Shown here one piece after another: positions 26,666 through 35,156 of a stretch of DNA of 64,000 bases. The notes beneath the pieces are model-generated. The model was given only the letters and a program-made list of their open reading frames with translations, did not search any database and was not told where the DNA came from. This DNA is from Aeromicrobium sp. Root344 (GTDB lineage: Bacteria; Actinomycetota; Actinomycetes; Propionibacteriales; Nocardioidaceae): assembly GCF_001425755.1 (NCBI RefSeq), contig NZ_LMDH01000001.1, positions 893,791 to 957,790 of the forward strand. Direction: 5' to 3'. The position numbers were made by a program, and so were the translations under genes. Each line of letters starts with the position of its first letter. Position 1 is the first letter of the stretch.

Positions 26666-27445
26666 TCACTCGTGGTTCTTCTCGTGGATCAGGCGGAGGC
26701 CTGTGAGGGTCAGCCAGGGGTCGCGGGTCGTGATGGTGGCGCAGTGGTCGACGACGGCTTCGGGGTAGGAGCCGGTGGCGATGACCGTGACATGGTCGGG
26801 ATCGGCGTCGAGGGACTCGATGATGCGGGTGACGAGACCGTCGACGAGCCCGGCGAAGCCGTAGACGATGCCGGACTGCAGGGCCTCGACAGTGTTCTTG
26901 CCGATCACGTCGCGCGGCAGGGCGAGCTCGACGCTGCGGAGCTGGGCGCCGCGGCGGGCCAGTGCCTCGAGGGAGAGCTCGACGCCGGGGGCGATGGCAC
27001 CGCCGATGTAGCGGTTGGACTCGTCGACGACGTCGAAGATCGTCGCGGTGCCGTTGAGGTCGACCACGATCGCGGGGCCGCCGTAGAGCTCGGCGGCGGC
27101 GAGGGCGTTGACGATGCGGTCGGCGCCGACCTCACGAGGGTTGTCGGTGTGGATCGGCACTCCGGTCTTGACGCCGGGCCCGACGATCGCGACGGGGAGG
27201 TCGGTCCAGTAGCGCTCCTGCATCGACCGGAGCTCGACGAGGATCGCCGGCACCGTGCAGCACAGCGCCACGGCGCTGATGTGCGAGATGCCCTCCTGGT
27301 CGACCAGGCCCATCAGCAGCATGTACCACTCGTCGGACGTACGCCGCTCGTCCGACGAGACCTGCCAGTGCGCGATCAGCTCGTCGTCGTCGAACGCGCC
27401 GATCGTCGTGTGGCTGTTGCTGACGTCCAGACAGAGCAGCGTCAT
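26666..27445 (-). CDS. coaX: Type III pantothenate kinase
   Basis: A 259-residue ASKHA-fold kinase catalysing the first step of CoA synthesis, pantothenate to 4'-phosphopantothenate. The N-terminal phosphate motif is LDVSNSHTTIG (Asp7), and the catalytic base region is EVGADRIVN (Asp109). The third motif, normally VVDFGTATTFD, reads VVDLNGTATIFD (129-138), one residue longer; the Gly-Thr-Ala-Thr core is kept. It follows panD after 4 bases in the panC-panD-coaX operon. Type III enzymes resist feedback by CoA. Confidence 0.93.
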   Translation of the reverse strand: MTLLCLDVSNSHTTIGAFDDDELIAHWQVSSDERRTSDEWYMLLMGLVDQEGISHISAVALCCTVPAILVELRSMQERYWTDLPVAIVGPGVKTGVPIHTDNPREVGADRIVNALAAAELYGGPAIVVDLNGTATIFDVVDESNRYIGGAIAPGVELSLEALARRGAQLRSVELALPRDVIGKNTVEALQSGIVYGFAGLVDGLVTRIIESLDADPDHVTVIATGSYPEAVVDHCATITTRDPWLTLTGLRLIHEKNHE

Positions 27446-27449
27446 GTCA

Positions 27450-27884
27450 TCACCGCGAGGCCACGAGCGGGTTGTCGATGACGTCTCCGCGTACGAGGCC
27501 CGAACCGGCCAGCACCTCGGCCGGGTCGCTGCCGGTGCCGACGACGCGGTTGTCGGCGCCGACGAACACGACGCTGGGCTCGAACGTACGCGCCTCGGCG
27601 TCGTCCATCTGCGCGTACGCGATGAGGATCACGAGGTCGCCGGGGTGCACGAGGTGGGCGGCCGCACCGTTGATGCCGATCACGCCGCTGCCGCGCTCGC
27701 CGGCGATCGTGTAGGTCTCGAGCCGTGCACCGTTGTCGATGTCGACGATGTGGACGAGCTCACCGGGCAGCAGGTCCGCGGCGTCGAGCAGGTCCTGGTC
27801 GACCGTCACCGAGCCGACGTAGTGCAGGTCGGCCTGCGTCACCGTGGCGCGGTGGATCTTGGACTTCATCATGGTGCGGATCAA
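27450..27884 (-). CDS. panD: Aspartate 1-decarboxylase (pyruvoyl enzyme)
   Basis: A 144-residue proenzyme that makes beta-alanine for pantothenate. It cleaves itself at Gly24-Ser25 (HYVGSVTVD) to give the pyruvoyl cofactor. The N-terminal [15 protein letters not shown] and the core [18 protein letters not shown] are family hallmarks. The longest start gives [11 protein letters not shown]; the second or third Met is also possible. It is flanked by panC (2 bases) and coaX (4 bases), so it is clearly one operon. As in Mycobacterium, the C-terminal tail is extended. Confidence 0.96.
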   Translation of the reverse strand: MIRTMMKSKIHRATVTQADLHYVGSVTVDQDLLDAADLLPGELVHIVDIDNGARLETYTIAGERGSGVIGINGAAAHLVHPGDLVILIAYAQMDDAEARTFEPSVVFVGADNRVVGTGSDPAEVLAGSGLVRGDVIDNPLVASR

Positions 27885-27886
27885 CG

Positions 27887-28720
27887 TCAGGCTCCTAGCG
27901 TGAGGGCGGTGTTGTCGAGAAGTCGTGGGGTGCCGACCTTGGCGGCCACGAGCAGGCGGGCGTCGGCGCCGCGTCGCGGCTCACCCATGTCGGGATCCGT
28001 CAGCACGAGGTAGTCGGGTGTGATGCCGGCGGACTCGAGCACGGCGTGCGCCGCGGCGAGCACGGCATCGGCACCATCGGGCCCGGCGGCGACGCCGGCC
28101 CGGAGGGCAGCCGAGAGGTAGGCAGCTTGCTGGCGCTCGTCGGCGGAGAGGTAGCGGTTGCGCGAGCTCATCGCGAGGCCGTCGTGCTCGCGTACGGTCG
28201 GGCAGCCCACGATCTCGACGCCCAGCGCGAGCTCCCGCGCCATGTGCCGGATCAGCGTGAGCTGCTGGTAGTCCTTCTCGCCGAACACCGCGACGTCGGG
28301 ACGTACGAGCCCGAACAGCTTGGCCACGACGGTCAGCACGCCGCGGAAGTGCGTCGGGCGTACGGCCCCTTCGAGCACCGAGCCGAGCGGGCCGGGGTCG
28401 ACGGTGACGGTGTCGACGAGCCCGGTCGGGTACATCGTGTCGACCGTCGGGGCGAGCACGACGTCGACGCCGGCCTCCGCGCAGCGCTCGAGGTCGTCGT
28501 CGAACGTCCGGGGATAGGCGTCGAAGTCCTCGCCGGGCGCGAACTGCGTCGGGTTGACGAAGATCGACGCGACGAGCGTGTCACCGAGCGGCCGGGCATG
28601 CTTGAGCAGCTGGAGGTGACCATCGTGGAGCGCGCCCATGGTGGGCACGAACGAGACGGTCGAGTCACCCCGCGCGGCGTCGAGCTCCGCACGCGTACGC
28701 GCGATGATCGGCGTTGCCAC
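27887..28720 (-). CDS. panC: Pantothenate synthetase
   Basis: A 277-residue ligase joining pantoate and beta-alanine with ATP. The HIGH-type motif is in [15 protein letters not shown], the KMSKS-like region is in [11 protein letters not shown], and the dimer core [14 protein letters not shown] is present. It is the second gene after the DUF2520 gene, 3 bases from it, and 2 bases from panD. The product of panD is its substrate, so the operon runs in pathway order toward CoA. Confidence 0.97.
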   Translation of the reverse strand: MATPIIARTRAELDAARGDSTVSFVPTMGALHDGHLQLLKHARPLGDTLVASIFVNPTQFAPGEDFDAYPRTFDDDLERCAEAGVDVVLAPTVDTMYPTGLVDTVTVDPGPLGSVLEGAVRPTHFRGVLTVVAKLFGLVRPDVAVFGEKDYQQLTLIRHMARELALGVEIVGCPTVREHDGLAMSSRNRYLSADERQQAAYLSAALRAGVAAGPDGADAVLAAAHAVLESAGITPDYLVLTDPDMGEPRRGADARLLVAAKVGTPRLLDNTALTLGA

Positions 28721-28723
28721 GGG

Positions 28724-29626
28724 TCAGATCCCGGCGGCGATCTCGGCGAGCGTGTCCCAGTCGGCCTCGTCGAGCACCTGGCGGATCGTGCTGGCCTGGA
28801 CCGGTGCGAGGCGGCCGTCGGACTCGGCGCGACCGGCGGTGGCGCGGGCCATCTCGAGGTAGGCGTCGACCGTGGCGTCGTCGACATCGGCCGCGGCGAG
28901 GGCATCGACGTGGGCGCGGATCGTCGTGACGTCTCCGCGTACGACCGGGCCGGTCAGCGCGGCGTCGCCGTAGGCGAGGACGTTGTCGAGCGCGGCGGTC
29001 AGCAGGGGCCGGAGCACCGCGGCCGGATCGGCGGCACCGGCCGTGCGGAGCAGGTCCATCGACTGGGCGACGAGGGTGACGAGGTGGTTGGCGCCGTGGG
29101 CGAGGGCGGCGTGATAGAGCACGCGGTCGGCCTCGTCGACCCACATCGGGGTGCCCCCGAGCGCGGCGACCAGCTCCTCGGCGAGCGCGCGCTCGGCCGA
29201 TGCGGCGGTCAGGCCGAAGACCGGCGCACGGTCGAGGTCGACCGGTGTGCCGGTGAAGGTCATGGCGGGGTGGAACGCGATCGGGCGCGCTCCCAGGCGG
29301 GTCAGCGAGGCGAGGGCGTCGAGGCCGTGGCGGCCGCTGGTGTGCAGGACGTACTGGCCGGGGCGGACGGCGCCGGAGGAGGCGAGCTCCTCGGCGATCG
29401 CGATCAGGTCGTCGTCGGGGACGGCGAGCACGAGGATGTCGCTGGCTGCGGCGAGCTCGGCGGGCGTACGCACGGCGACGCCCGGCAGCAGCGTCGTGAT
29501 GCGGAGCTGCGAAGCCTCGGACCGGCCGGACACGCCCACGAGGGGATAACCGGCGGAACGGAATCGTGAAGCGAGAACGGCGCCGACCCTGCCGGCTCCG
29601 ATGACGCCCATGGAGAGACGCTGCAT
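28724..29626 (-). CDS. Rossmann-like DUF2520 protein of the pantothenate operon
   Basis: A 300-residue two-domain protein: an N-terminal NADP-type Rossmann domain (MGVIGAGRVGAVLASRF, then VSGRSEAS) and a C-terminal helical DUF2520 domain (VLYHAALAHGANHLVTLVAQ). The plan is that of ketopantoate or hydroxyisobutyrate reductases. It sits first in the pan operon, as does the equivalent Rv3603c in Mycobacterium. A role as ketopantoate reductase, or in another oxidation near pantoate, is an attractive but unproven inference. No canonical panE was seen in the window. Confidence 0.85.
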   Translation of the reverse strand: MQRLSMGVIGAGRVGAVLASRFRSAGYPLVGVSGRSEASQLRITTLLPGVAVRTPAELAAASDILVLAVPDDDLIAIAEELASSGAVRPGQYVLHTSGRHGLDALASLTRLGARPIAFHPAMTFTGTPVDLDRAPVFGLTAASAERALAEELVAALGGTPMWVDEADRVLYHAALAHGANHLVTLVAQSMDLLRTAGAADPAAVLRPLLTAALDNVLAYGDAALTGPVVRGDVTTIRAHVDALAAADVDDATVDAYLEMARATAGRAESDGRLAPVQASTIRQVLDEADWDTLAEIAAGI

Positions 29627-29670
29627 GCGTGGTGCCTTTCGTTCCAGTCCCGCGAGCGGGTACCAGACAA

Positions 29671-29685
29671 ACTGACCACTTCAGT
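29671..29685. promoter_or_regulatory. Possible regulator site before the pan operon
   Basis: ACTGA-CCACT-TCAGT is an imperfectly extended palindrome 45-59 bases upstream of the DUF2520-panC-panD-coaX operon, where a promoter is expected. It resembles TetR-type ACTGAC/GTCAGT boxes. Short arms make chance possible. Confidence 0.3.
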
Positions 29686-29750
29686 CTACCTTCGGGTGGC
29701 CGTGGCGACAGGCCTACGACCTATGCCATGAGTCACATGACGAGCGGTCC

Positions 29751-31172
29751 TCAGGGCACCTTGGCGGTGGCGGTGCCCTCGAGTGGGCCGTCCTGCAGCG
29801 TCACCGTGATGGCCCGTGGCGCCCGCCGGGCAGCACCACGAAGGGTCACGGTCCAGCCGGAGCCCGGGTAGGCCCGCTCGCTGCCCATCCGCGATCGGAA
29901 GAGCGCGGGCTCCCCCACGTGCTCGACGTCCGCGACGTCACCGTCGGTCTTGACCTCGATCGTGGGGCTGACGGGGTCGACGTTCGGGAACCATGCTGCG
30001 ACGTCGAGCACGAGGTCGGTCCCATTCACGCGCGAGCCGCGGACCTGCACCTTCGCCGCGGTCTGCTCGGCTGTCAGCACGTACGCCTCGGGCGGCACCG
30101 GGTCGCTCTGCCAGCCCGGCAGGTAGGACGTGAGGCCGGCCGGCTCATAGCCGGAAGGATGCATCTCGGACTGCATGCCCTCGGCGCGTACGTATCGCCA
30201 GATCGCCTCGCGGTCCCCGTTGGCGAACAGCGCGTAGAGGACGCGGTACTGCGCCGGCACCTCCCGCGCGTAGCGGTCGGCCGGTGCCGCCTCGACGATG
30301 CGCGGCACGCGCTCGACGAGGGCGTCGAGATAGGCCTCGTCGGCCCGCTCGAGCTTGAGCACGGAGTTGGGGATGTTGTAGCGGAGGTACTGCAGCGCCC
30401 GCTCGGCGCGTACGTCCGGCAGTGGGGCGAGCACGTCGAGCACGGCGTCGATCGCGTCCTGACGGGCGTGCACCGCCTCGGCAGTCACCTGCCCCTGCGA
30501 GATCGACGACTCCTGACGGCGCCACGTGTAGCCCATGACCCCCGAGATATCGATGCCATCGGCGTCCCGGTAGGCCGTCGCCGTCACGATCTGGTCACCG
30601 GCGAGCAGCACCGTGGGGAATGCCAGCTGGGTCGAGTCCCAGAACGTACGCCGGAAGATCTTGGCGCACGCGACGGCATTGACGAGCACGTCGGGCCGGT
30701 CGACGAGGGCCACATGTCGGGCGGGCTTCGCGTGGAGGCTGCGGATCCACGGCGCCGGCGGTCGGATCGCCGCGCCCTCCTGCCGCTGGTAGGGCATCAC
30801 CGAGACGTCGGAGCCGGTCTCCTCGAGGACGTCCATCGCCGCGCGGAGGCCGCCGAGGGTCAAGGAGTCGTCGGCGTCGAGGAACGTCAGGAACTCCCCC
30901 GTCGCCACCGCGACGGCCGCCCGCCGGGCCTCGCCGACACCGGCGTTGGCCTGGCTCAGCACCGTCACCCGGGCGTCGGCCTTGGCATGCCGGTGAGCGA
31001 CAGCGAGGCTGCCGTCGGTCGAGCCGTCGTCGATCACGACGATCTCGACCCGGCGATAGTCCTGCTTGCGCGCCGAGGTCAGGCACTCGTCGAGGTAGGC
31101 CTCGCCGTTGTAGACCGGCACGACGATCGTCAGCATTGGGCGGGAGCGCTGGCGCCACCGGTCCAGCGGCAT
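29751..31172 (-). CDS. Family 2 glycosyltransferase with extra C-terminal domain
   Basis: A 473-residue protein. The first 230 residues are a GT-A domain: LTIVVPVYNGEAYLDECL, the nucleotide-binding DDGSTDGS, and the DxD motif in FLDADDS. The last 120 or so residues form a separate beta-rich region (TIEVKTDGDVADVEH, SGWTVTLRGAARRAP) like the accessory domain of teichoic-acid or capsule transferases. No membrane helix is obvious. ATG at 31172 is preferred, though GTG starts at 31178 and 31211 also exist. It is divergent from the methyltransferase operon across 75 bases. The polysaccharide it builds is unknown; the neighbouring pyruvyl transferase suggests a surface glycan. Confidence 0.8.
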   Translation of the reverse strand: MPLDRWRQRSRPMLTIVVPVYNGEAYLDECLTSARKQDYRRVEIVVIDDGSTDGSLAVAHRHAKADARVTVLSQANAGVGEARRAAVAVATGEFLTFLDADDSLTLGGLRAAMDVLEETGSDVSVMPYQRQEGAAIRPPAPWIRSLHAKPARHVALVDRPDVLVNAVACAKIFRRTFWDSTQLAFPTVLLAGDQIVTATAYRDADGIDISGVMGYTWRRQESSISQGQVTAEAVHARQDAIDAVLDVLAPLPDVRAERALQYLRYNIPNSVLKLERADEAYLDALVERVPRIVEAAPADRYAREVPAQYRVLYALFANGDREAIWRYVRAEGMQSEMHPSGYEPAGLTSYLPGWQSDPVPPEAYVLTAEQTAAKVQVRGSRVNGTDLVLDVAAWFPNVDPVSPTIEVKTDGDVADVEHVGEPALFRSRMGSERAYPGSGWTVTLRGAARRAPRAITVTLQDGPLEGTATAKVP

Positions 31173-31247
31173 CGTCACGGCTCGCCGCAGACGCCTCCGA
31201 AGTCGAGCCACGCGCCGAGCATAGCGACGAGTGCGTACCGTGATCGC

Positions 31248-32177
31248 ATGACGAGAGGGCCGCTCCCGTGGCGCGAGGCTTGGGAGCGGGCGCTGTACGC
31301 CGAAGCCGGGTTCTTCCGGACCTCGAGGCCCGCCGAGCACTTCCGCACCAACGTGCACATGACGGCGTTCGCGGGCGCGATCGCCGAGCTCGTGCGCAGC
31401 ACGGGTGCGCGCCAGGTCGTGGACCTCGCCGCCGGTGGTGGAGAGCTGTTGATCGCGTTGGATCCCCTCGTCGACGGTGTCGAGCTCACCGGCGTCGAGC
31501 TCGCCCCCAGGCCCGATGCGGTGCCCGCATCGATCGGCTGGCAGCCCGATCTGCCCGATCACGTCGACGGGCTGCTGATCGCCAACGAGTGGCTCGACAA
31601 CATCCCCTGCGACGTCGTCGAGCTCGACGGCGAGGGCGTCGTACGCGAGGTGCTCGTGGATCCGGGGACCGGCGAGGAGACGCTCGGCGAGGCGTACGAC
31701 TCGGCGTGGCTGCGCGACTGGTGGCCGCTGCACGAACCGGGCGACCGGGCCGAGATCGGCGAGACGCGCGACGCGGCGTGGACCGACGCCGTGTCGCGGG
31801 TGAGGGGCACGGCCATCGCGATCGACTACGGCCACACCCGCGGCGACCGGCCGCCGTTCGGCAGCCTGCGGTCGTACGCAGATGGCCGTGAGGTCGATGT
31901 GGTCCCCGACGGCAGCCGTGACGTCACGGCGCATGTCGCCGTCGACTCGGTCGCGGCGCTGACCGGAGCGTCGCTGATCCGGCAGCGCGACGCGCTGGCC
32001 CGGCTCGGCCTCGACGGCACGCGTCCGCCGCTCGAGCTCGCGCACTCAGATCCGGGCGCCTACCTCCGGGGACTGTCGGCTGCGGGCGAGGCCGGCGAGC
32101 TCATGGCCGACGGCGGGCTCGGCGACTTCTGGTGGCTCGTCACCGACACCCTCGGCCATGGAACACTTGCGACATGA
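31248..32177 (+). CDS. MidA/NDUFAF7-like SAM-dependent methyltransferase
   Basis: A 309-residue methyltransferase of the DUF185 family. The SAM-binding loop is VDLAAGGGELLIAL, and the family signature IANEWLDNIPCDVVEL follows. N- and C-terminal parts match MidA-type length roughly. In mitochondria the family member NDUFAF7 methylates an arginine of the complex I subunit NDUFS2 (NuoD). Here a NuoD-like gene is two genes downstream in the same operon, so the same substrate relation is suggested. The start ATG at 31248 follows from the divergent gene's position and homology. The stop overlaps the next start as ATGA. Confidence 0.8.
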   Translation: MTRGPLPWREAWERALYAEAGFFRTSRPAEHFRTNVHMTAFAGAIAELVRSTGARQVVDLAAGGGELLIALDPLVDGVELTGVELAPRPDAVPASIGWQPDLPDHVDGLLIANEWLDNIPCDVVELDGEGVVREVLVDPGTGEETLGEAYDSAWLRDWWPLHEPGDRAEIGETRDAAWTDAVSRVRGTAIAIDYGHTRGDRPPFGSLRSYADGREVDVVPDGSRDVTAHVAVDSVAALTGASLIRQRDALARLGLDGTRPPLELAHSDPGAYLRGLSAAGEAGELMADGGLGDFWWLVTDTLGHGTLAT

Positions 32178-33652
32178 CGCGGCTGCTGATCCGATCCGGC
32201 AAGGACCCGTTCACCCCCGTGGTCGCCGAGTCGACGTTGACGCAGGACGTGTTCAACAGCAACAGCGGCAACTACCTGTTCCAGCACTCGGTCTGGAAGG
32301 CGCTCTCGATCGACCGCGCCGAGCTCGTCTCCAACAGCACGCTGTCCGAGCGCATCCCGCCGGCCCACGGTGATGCGGCTCGGGTCAACGACGAGTTCGA
32401 CCACTTCGTCATCCCGATGGCCAACGCGTTTCGTCCGGAGTTCGCACCCCGCCTCGACCGGCTCAGCGAGCTGCTCGAGGACCTGACGATCCCCGTCACG
32501 GTCGTCGGCATCGGCGCCCAGGCCGCCCACGGCCAAGGTGTCGAGTCGCTCGAGCCGATCGCCGACACCGTCAAGAAGTTCGTCGGGCTCGTCCTCGACC
32601 GGTCGGCCTCGATCGGCGTACGCGGTGAGTTCACCAAGGCCTATCTCGTGGGGCTCGGCTTCCCCGAGGCGTCCGTCGACGTCATCGGCTGCCCGTCCCT
32701 GTTCCTGCACGGTCGCGACTTCCGGGTCGACAAGAAGGTCGACTCGATCTCGGTCGACAGCCCGCTCGCGCTCAACCTGACGCCCGAGGTCGCCGGCATC
32801 GGCGCGTTCGCGACGGCGCAGGCAGCACGGCACCCCCACCTCACCTACATCGGCCAGGACGCCCACGACCTGCGCATGCTGCTGTGGGGCACCCCGTTCC
32901 CGCACGTCCACGACCCGCTCGTGCCGGTGCACCTCGACCACCCGCTCTACCAGTCCGACCGCATCAGGCTCTTCCTCGACACCTGGACCTGGTACGACTT
33001 CCTGGCGACGCAGGACTTCGCCTACGGCACCAGGTTCCACGGCAACGTCGCGGCACTCCTCGGGCGTACGCCGGCGTTGCTGCTGGCCCACGACTCACGG
33101 ACGCTGGAGCTCGCCGAGTACCACCGGATGCCCTACACGCTGATGCCCGAGTTCACCTCAGAGCTCAAGGCCGAGGACCTCTACGAGTCGACCGACATGT
33201 CGGAGTTCAACGCCGCGCTGCCCGAGGGGTTCGACCGCTACACGGCGTTCCTCGAGCGCAACGGCCTCGAGCACATGTGGACCGAGGGCAACGGCACCGG
33301 CGACTTCGACGAGCGCCTCGCCGCCGCCAGGTTCCCCCCGCCGGTGCATCCGCTGATCGCCTCTGACGGCCATGAGGTCGCGTCGCGGCTCAAGTGGCTG
33401 CGCGACGGCATGGTCCTCGACATCACCCGCCACCCCCAGGCGTACGAGCACCCGTTCCCGCACCCGCCGTGGAGCGGCGCCGGCAGCCGGCACGCCCGCA
33501 TCCAGGCCACCACCGCCGGGAAGCTGGCGACGCAGAAGCGCCAGATCGACGAGCTGTACGCCCGGCTCGAACGGGTCGAGCGCAACTCGCCGCGTGGTCT
33601 CACCAAGCGGCTCATCCGCTACGTCCAGCGGTTGTTCGGGCGGCACCCATGA
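32174..33652 (+). CDS. Polysaccharide pyruvyl transferase family protein
   Basis: A 492-residue protein of the PS_pyruv_trans family. The diagnostic C-terminal motif [21 protein letters not shown] is present, as is the phosphoenolpyruvate-site region [16 protein letters not shown]. The N-terminal half contains [13 protein letters not shown]. Family enzymes add pyruvate ketals to sugars of exopolysaccharide or secondary wall polymers. Its start overlaps the methyltransferase stop (ATGA), and its own stop overlaps the nuoD start in the same way, which means tight co-translation. The last 70 residues are basic with a possible coiled coil ([17 protein letters not shown]). Confidence 0.82.
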   Translation: MTRLLIRSGKDPFTPVVAESTLTQDVFNSNSGNYLFQHSVWKALSIDRAELVSNSTLSERIPPAHGDAARVNDEFDHFVIPMANAFRPEFAPRLDRLSELLEDLTIPVTVVGIGAQAAHGQGVESLEPIADTVKKFVGLVLDRSASIGVRGEFTKAYLVGLGFPEASVDVIGCPSLFLHGRDFRVDKKVDSISVDSPLALNLTPEVAGIGAFATAQAARHPHLTYIGQDAHDLRMLLWGTPFPHVHDPLVPVHLDHPLYQSDRIRLFLDTWTWYDFLATQDFAYGTRFHGNVAALLGRTPALLLAHDSRTLELAEYHRMPYTLMPEFTSELKAEDLYESTDMSEFNAALPEGFDRYTAFLERNGLEHMWTEGNGTGDFDERLAAARFPPPVHPLIASDGHEVASRLKWLRDGMVLDITRHPQAYEHPFPHPPWSGAGSRHARIQATTAGKLATQKRQIDELYARLERVERNSPRGLTKRLIRYVQRLFGRHP

Positions 33653-34791
33653 CCGAGGTCACCGCCAGCGTCGGCACGGGGTTCGCGACGACCGACATGG
33701 TGCTCAACATCGGTCCGCAGCATCCGGCGACCCATGGTGTCCTGCGCCTGCGGTTGACGCTCGACGGCGAGCGGGTCGTCGCGTGCGAGCCGATCATCGG
33801 CTACATGCACCGTGGTGCGGAGAAGCTGTTCGAGGTCCGCGACTATCGCCAGATCATCATGCTCGCCAACCGGCACGACTGGCTGAGTGCGTTCTCCAAC
33901 GAGCTCGGTGTCGTGCTCGCGGTCGAGGACATGCTCGGGATGGAGGTGCCCGAGCGCGCGACGTGGATCCGTACGCTGCTCGCCGAGCTCAACCGGGTGC
34001 TCAACCACCTGATGTTCCTCGGCTCCTACCCGCTCGAGCTCGGTGCGATCACCCCGATCTTCTACGCGTTCCGTGAGCGCGAGACGATCCAGGAGGTCAT
34101 GGAGGAGGTCTCCGGCGGGCGGATGCACTACATGTTCAACCGCGTCGGCGGCCTCAAGGAGGACATTCCGGCCGGCTGGACCGGGCGCGCGTCGGCGGCG
34201 ATCGCGACCGTGCGCAGCCGCCTGCAGGAGCTCGAGGAGCTGATCTTCGGCAACGAGATCTTCCGGGCCCGCACCCGCGGGGTGGGCGTGCTGTCGACGG
34301 CCCTCGTCGAGGCGTACGGGGTCTCCGGACCGATCGCCCGCGCGTCGGGGCTCGACATGGACCTGCGGCGCGACGAGCCCTACCTCGCGTACGGCGAGCT
34401 GCAGGACGTGCTGCGGGTGCCGGTGCTGACCGAGGGCGACTGCTACGCCCGGTTCGCGGTGCTGCTGGAGCAGACCAAGGTGTCGCTCGACCTCGCCGAC
34501 GCGTGCCTCGCGCGACTCGCCGACATCGCGCCCGGGCCGGTCAACGTCCGGCTGCCCAAGATCCTCAAGGCGCCCGAGGGCTCGACGTATGTGTGGACCG
34601 AGAACCCGTTGGGGCTCAACGGCTACTACCTCGTCTCGCGCGGCGAGAAGACGCCGTGGCGGCTCAAGCTGCGCACGGCGTCGTTCAACAACGTCGCGGT
34701 GCTGCCCGAGATCGTCGGCGGTGCGGTCGTGGCCGACCTCGTCGCGATCCTCGGCTCGACGTTCTTCGTCGTCGGCGACGTCGACAAATAG
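33649..34791 (+). CDS. Orphan NuoD-like (NADH dehydrogenase I 49 kDa) subunit
   Basis: A 380-residue homologue of complex I subunit D, shorter than the usual 420-440. The N-terminal quinone-site loop [17 protein letters not shown] (His29) is kept and the HRG-EKL motif (Arg55) is intact. The residue expected to be the quinone-binding tyrosine (in the usual DRLDYL) is Trp78 in NRHDWLSAF. The segment that normally carries MEA-I-HFK is absent near the C-terminus, while the GDVD end is kept. No other nuo gene is nearby. It therefore resembles the NuoD2 paralogues of other actinobacteria. It could serve a different hydrogenase- or complex-I-like assembly; function unproven. Confidence 0.82.
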   Translation: MTEVTASVGTGFATTDMVLNIGPQHPATHGVLRLRLTLDGERVVACEPIIGYMHRGAEKLFEVRDYRQIIMLANRHDWLSAFSNELGVVLAVEDMLGMEVPERATWIRTLLAELNRVLNHLMFLGSYPLELGAITPIFYAFRERETIQEVMEEVSGGRMHYMFNRVGGLKEDIPAGWTGRASAAIATVRSRLQELEELIFGNEIFRARTRGVGVLSTALVEAYGVSGPIARASGLDMDLRRDEPYLAYGELQDVLRVPVLTEGDCYARFAVLLEQTKVSLDLADACLARLADIAPGPVNVRLPKILKAPEGSTYVWTENPLGLNGYYLVSRGEKTPWRLKLRTASFNNVAVLPEIVGGAVVADLVAILGSTFFVVGDVDK

Positions 34792-34793
34792 CC

Positions 34794-34841
34794 GGTGGTT
34801 GAGGTGCTGAGGCCGCCCGCGGCCGAAGCCCCGAAACCACC
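34794..34841. repeat. REP-like palindrome after nuoD
   Basis: A 48-base imperfect palindrome beginning GGTGGTTGAGG and ending CGAAACCACC, with an inner GAGGCCGC-CC-GCGGCCG stem. This style of repeat, closed by GGTGGTT/AACCACC ends, is common between genes in Nocardioidaceae genomes in my memory. It lies two bases past the nuoD stop and may also end transcription. Confidence 0.6.
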
Positions 34842-34846
34842 TGACG

Positions 34847-35134
34847 TCAGATTTGCGTCACCCTCGTGATCTGCGTGCGGGCCACCGAGCGGTCCCGGAG
34901 GGGAGCGGCGGCCAGGCGGCGCGGATCGGCCAGGTACGCCTCGAGGGCGGCCTCGTCGGGCAGCTCGATGATCTGCACCTCGTACGGACCGTCGCCGCGC
35001 TCGACGCTGCGTACGCGCTGGAGCAGCCGCGCGCCGTGATCGCCGAGCAGGCTCAGGACCTCGTCCTCGTACGTCGCCAGGAGTCCTTCGTTGCCCGGCA
35101 CCGCCCAGAGCTGTACACAGAGCGTCAGTGACAT
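34847..35134 (-). CDS. Small ferredoxin-fold (DUF1330/ABM-like) protein
   Basis: A 95-residue protein that looks like a dimeric alpha+beta barrel: strand LTLCVQLWAVPG, helix NEGLLATYEDEVLSLLGDHG, strand RLLQRVRSVE, strand YEVQIIELPD, helix EAALEAYLADPRR. The layout fits the DUF1330/antibiotic-monooxygenase-like fold. ATG at 35134 is chosen because the longer readings overlap the divergent DUF885 gene. No catalytic residue can be named. It is divergent from the DUF885 gene with 22 bases between. Confidence 0.65.
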   Translation of the reverse strand: MSLTLCVQLWAVPGNEGLLATYEDEVLSLLGDHGARLLQRVRSVERGDGPYEVQIIELPDEAALEAYLADPRRLAAAPLRDRSVARTQITRVTQI

Positions 35135-35156
35135 GGGGTCATCGTAGGGTCGGACC

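Noticed and set aside
29919..31247. In-frame extension upstream of the MidA-like gene
   Set aside because: It lies opposite the glycosyltransferase gene and has no family resemblance; the methyltransferase start at 31248 is natural.
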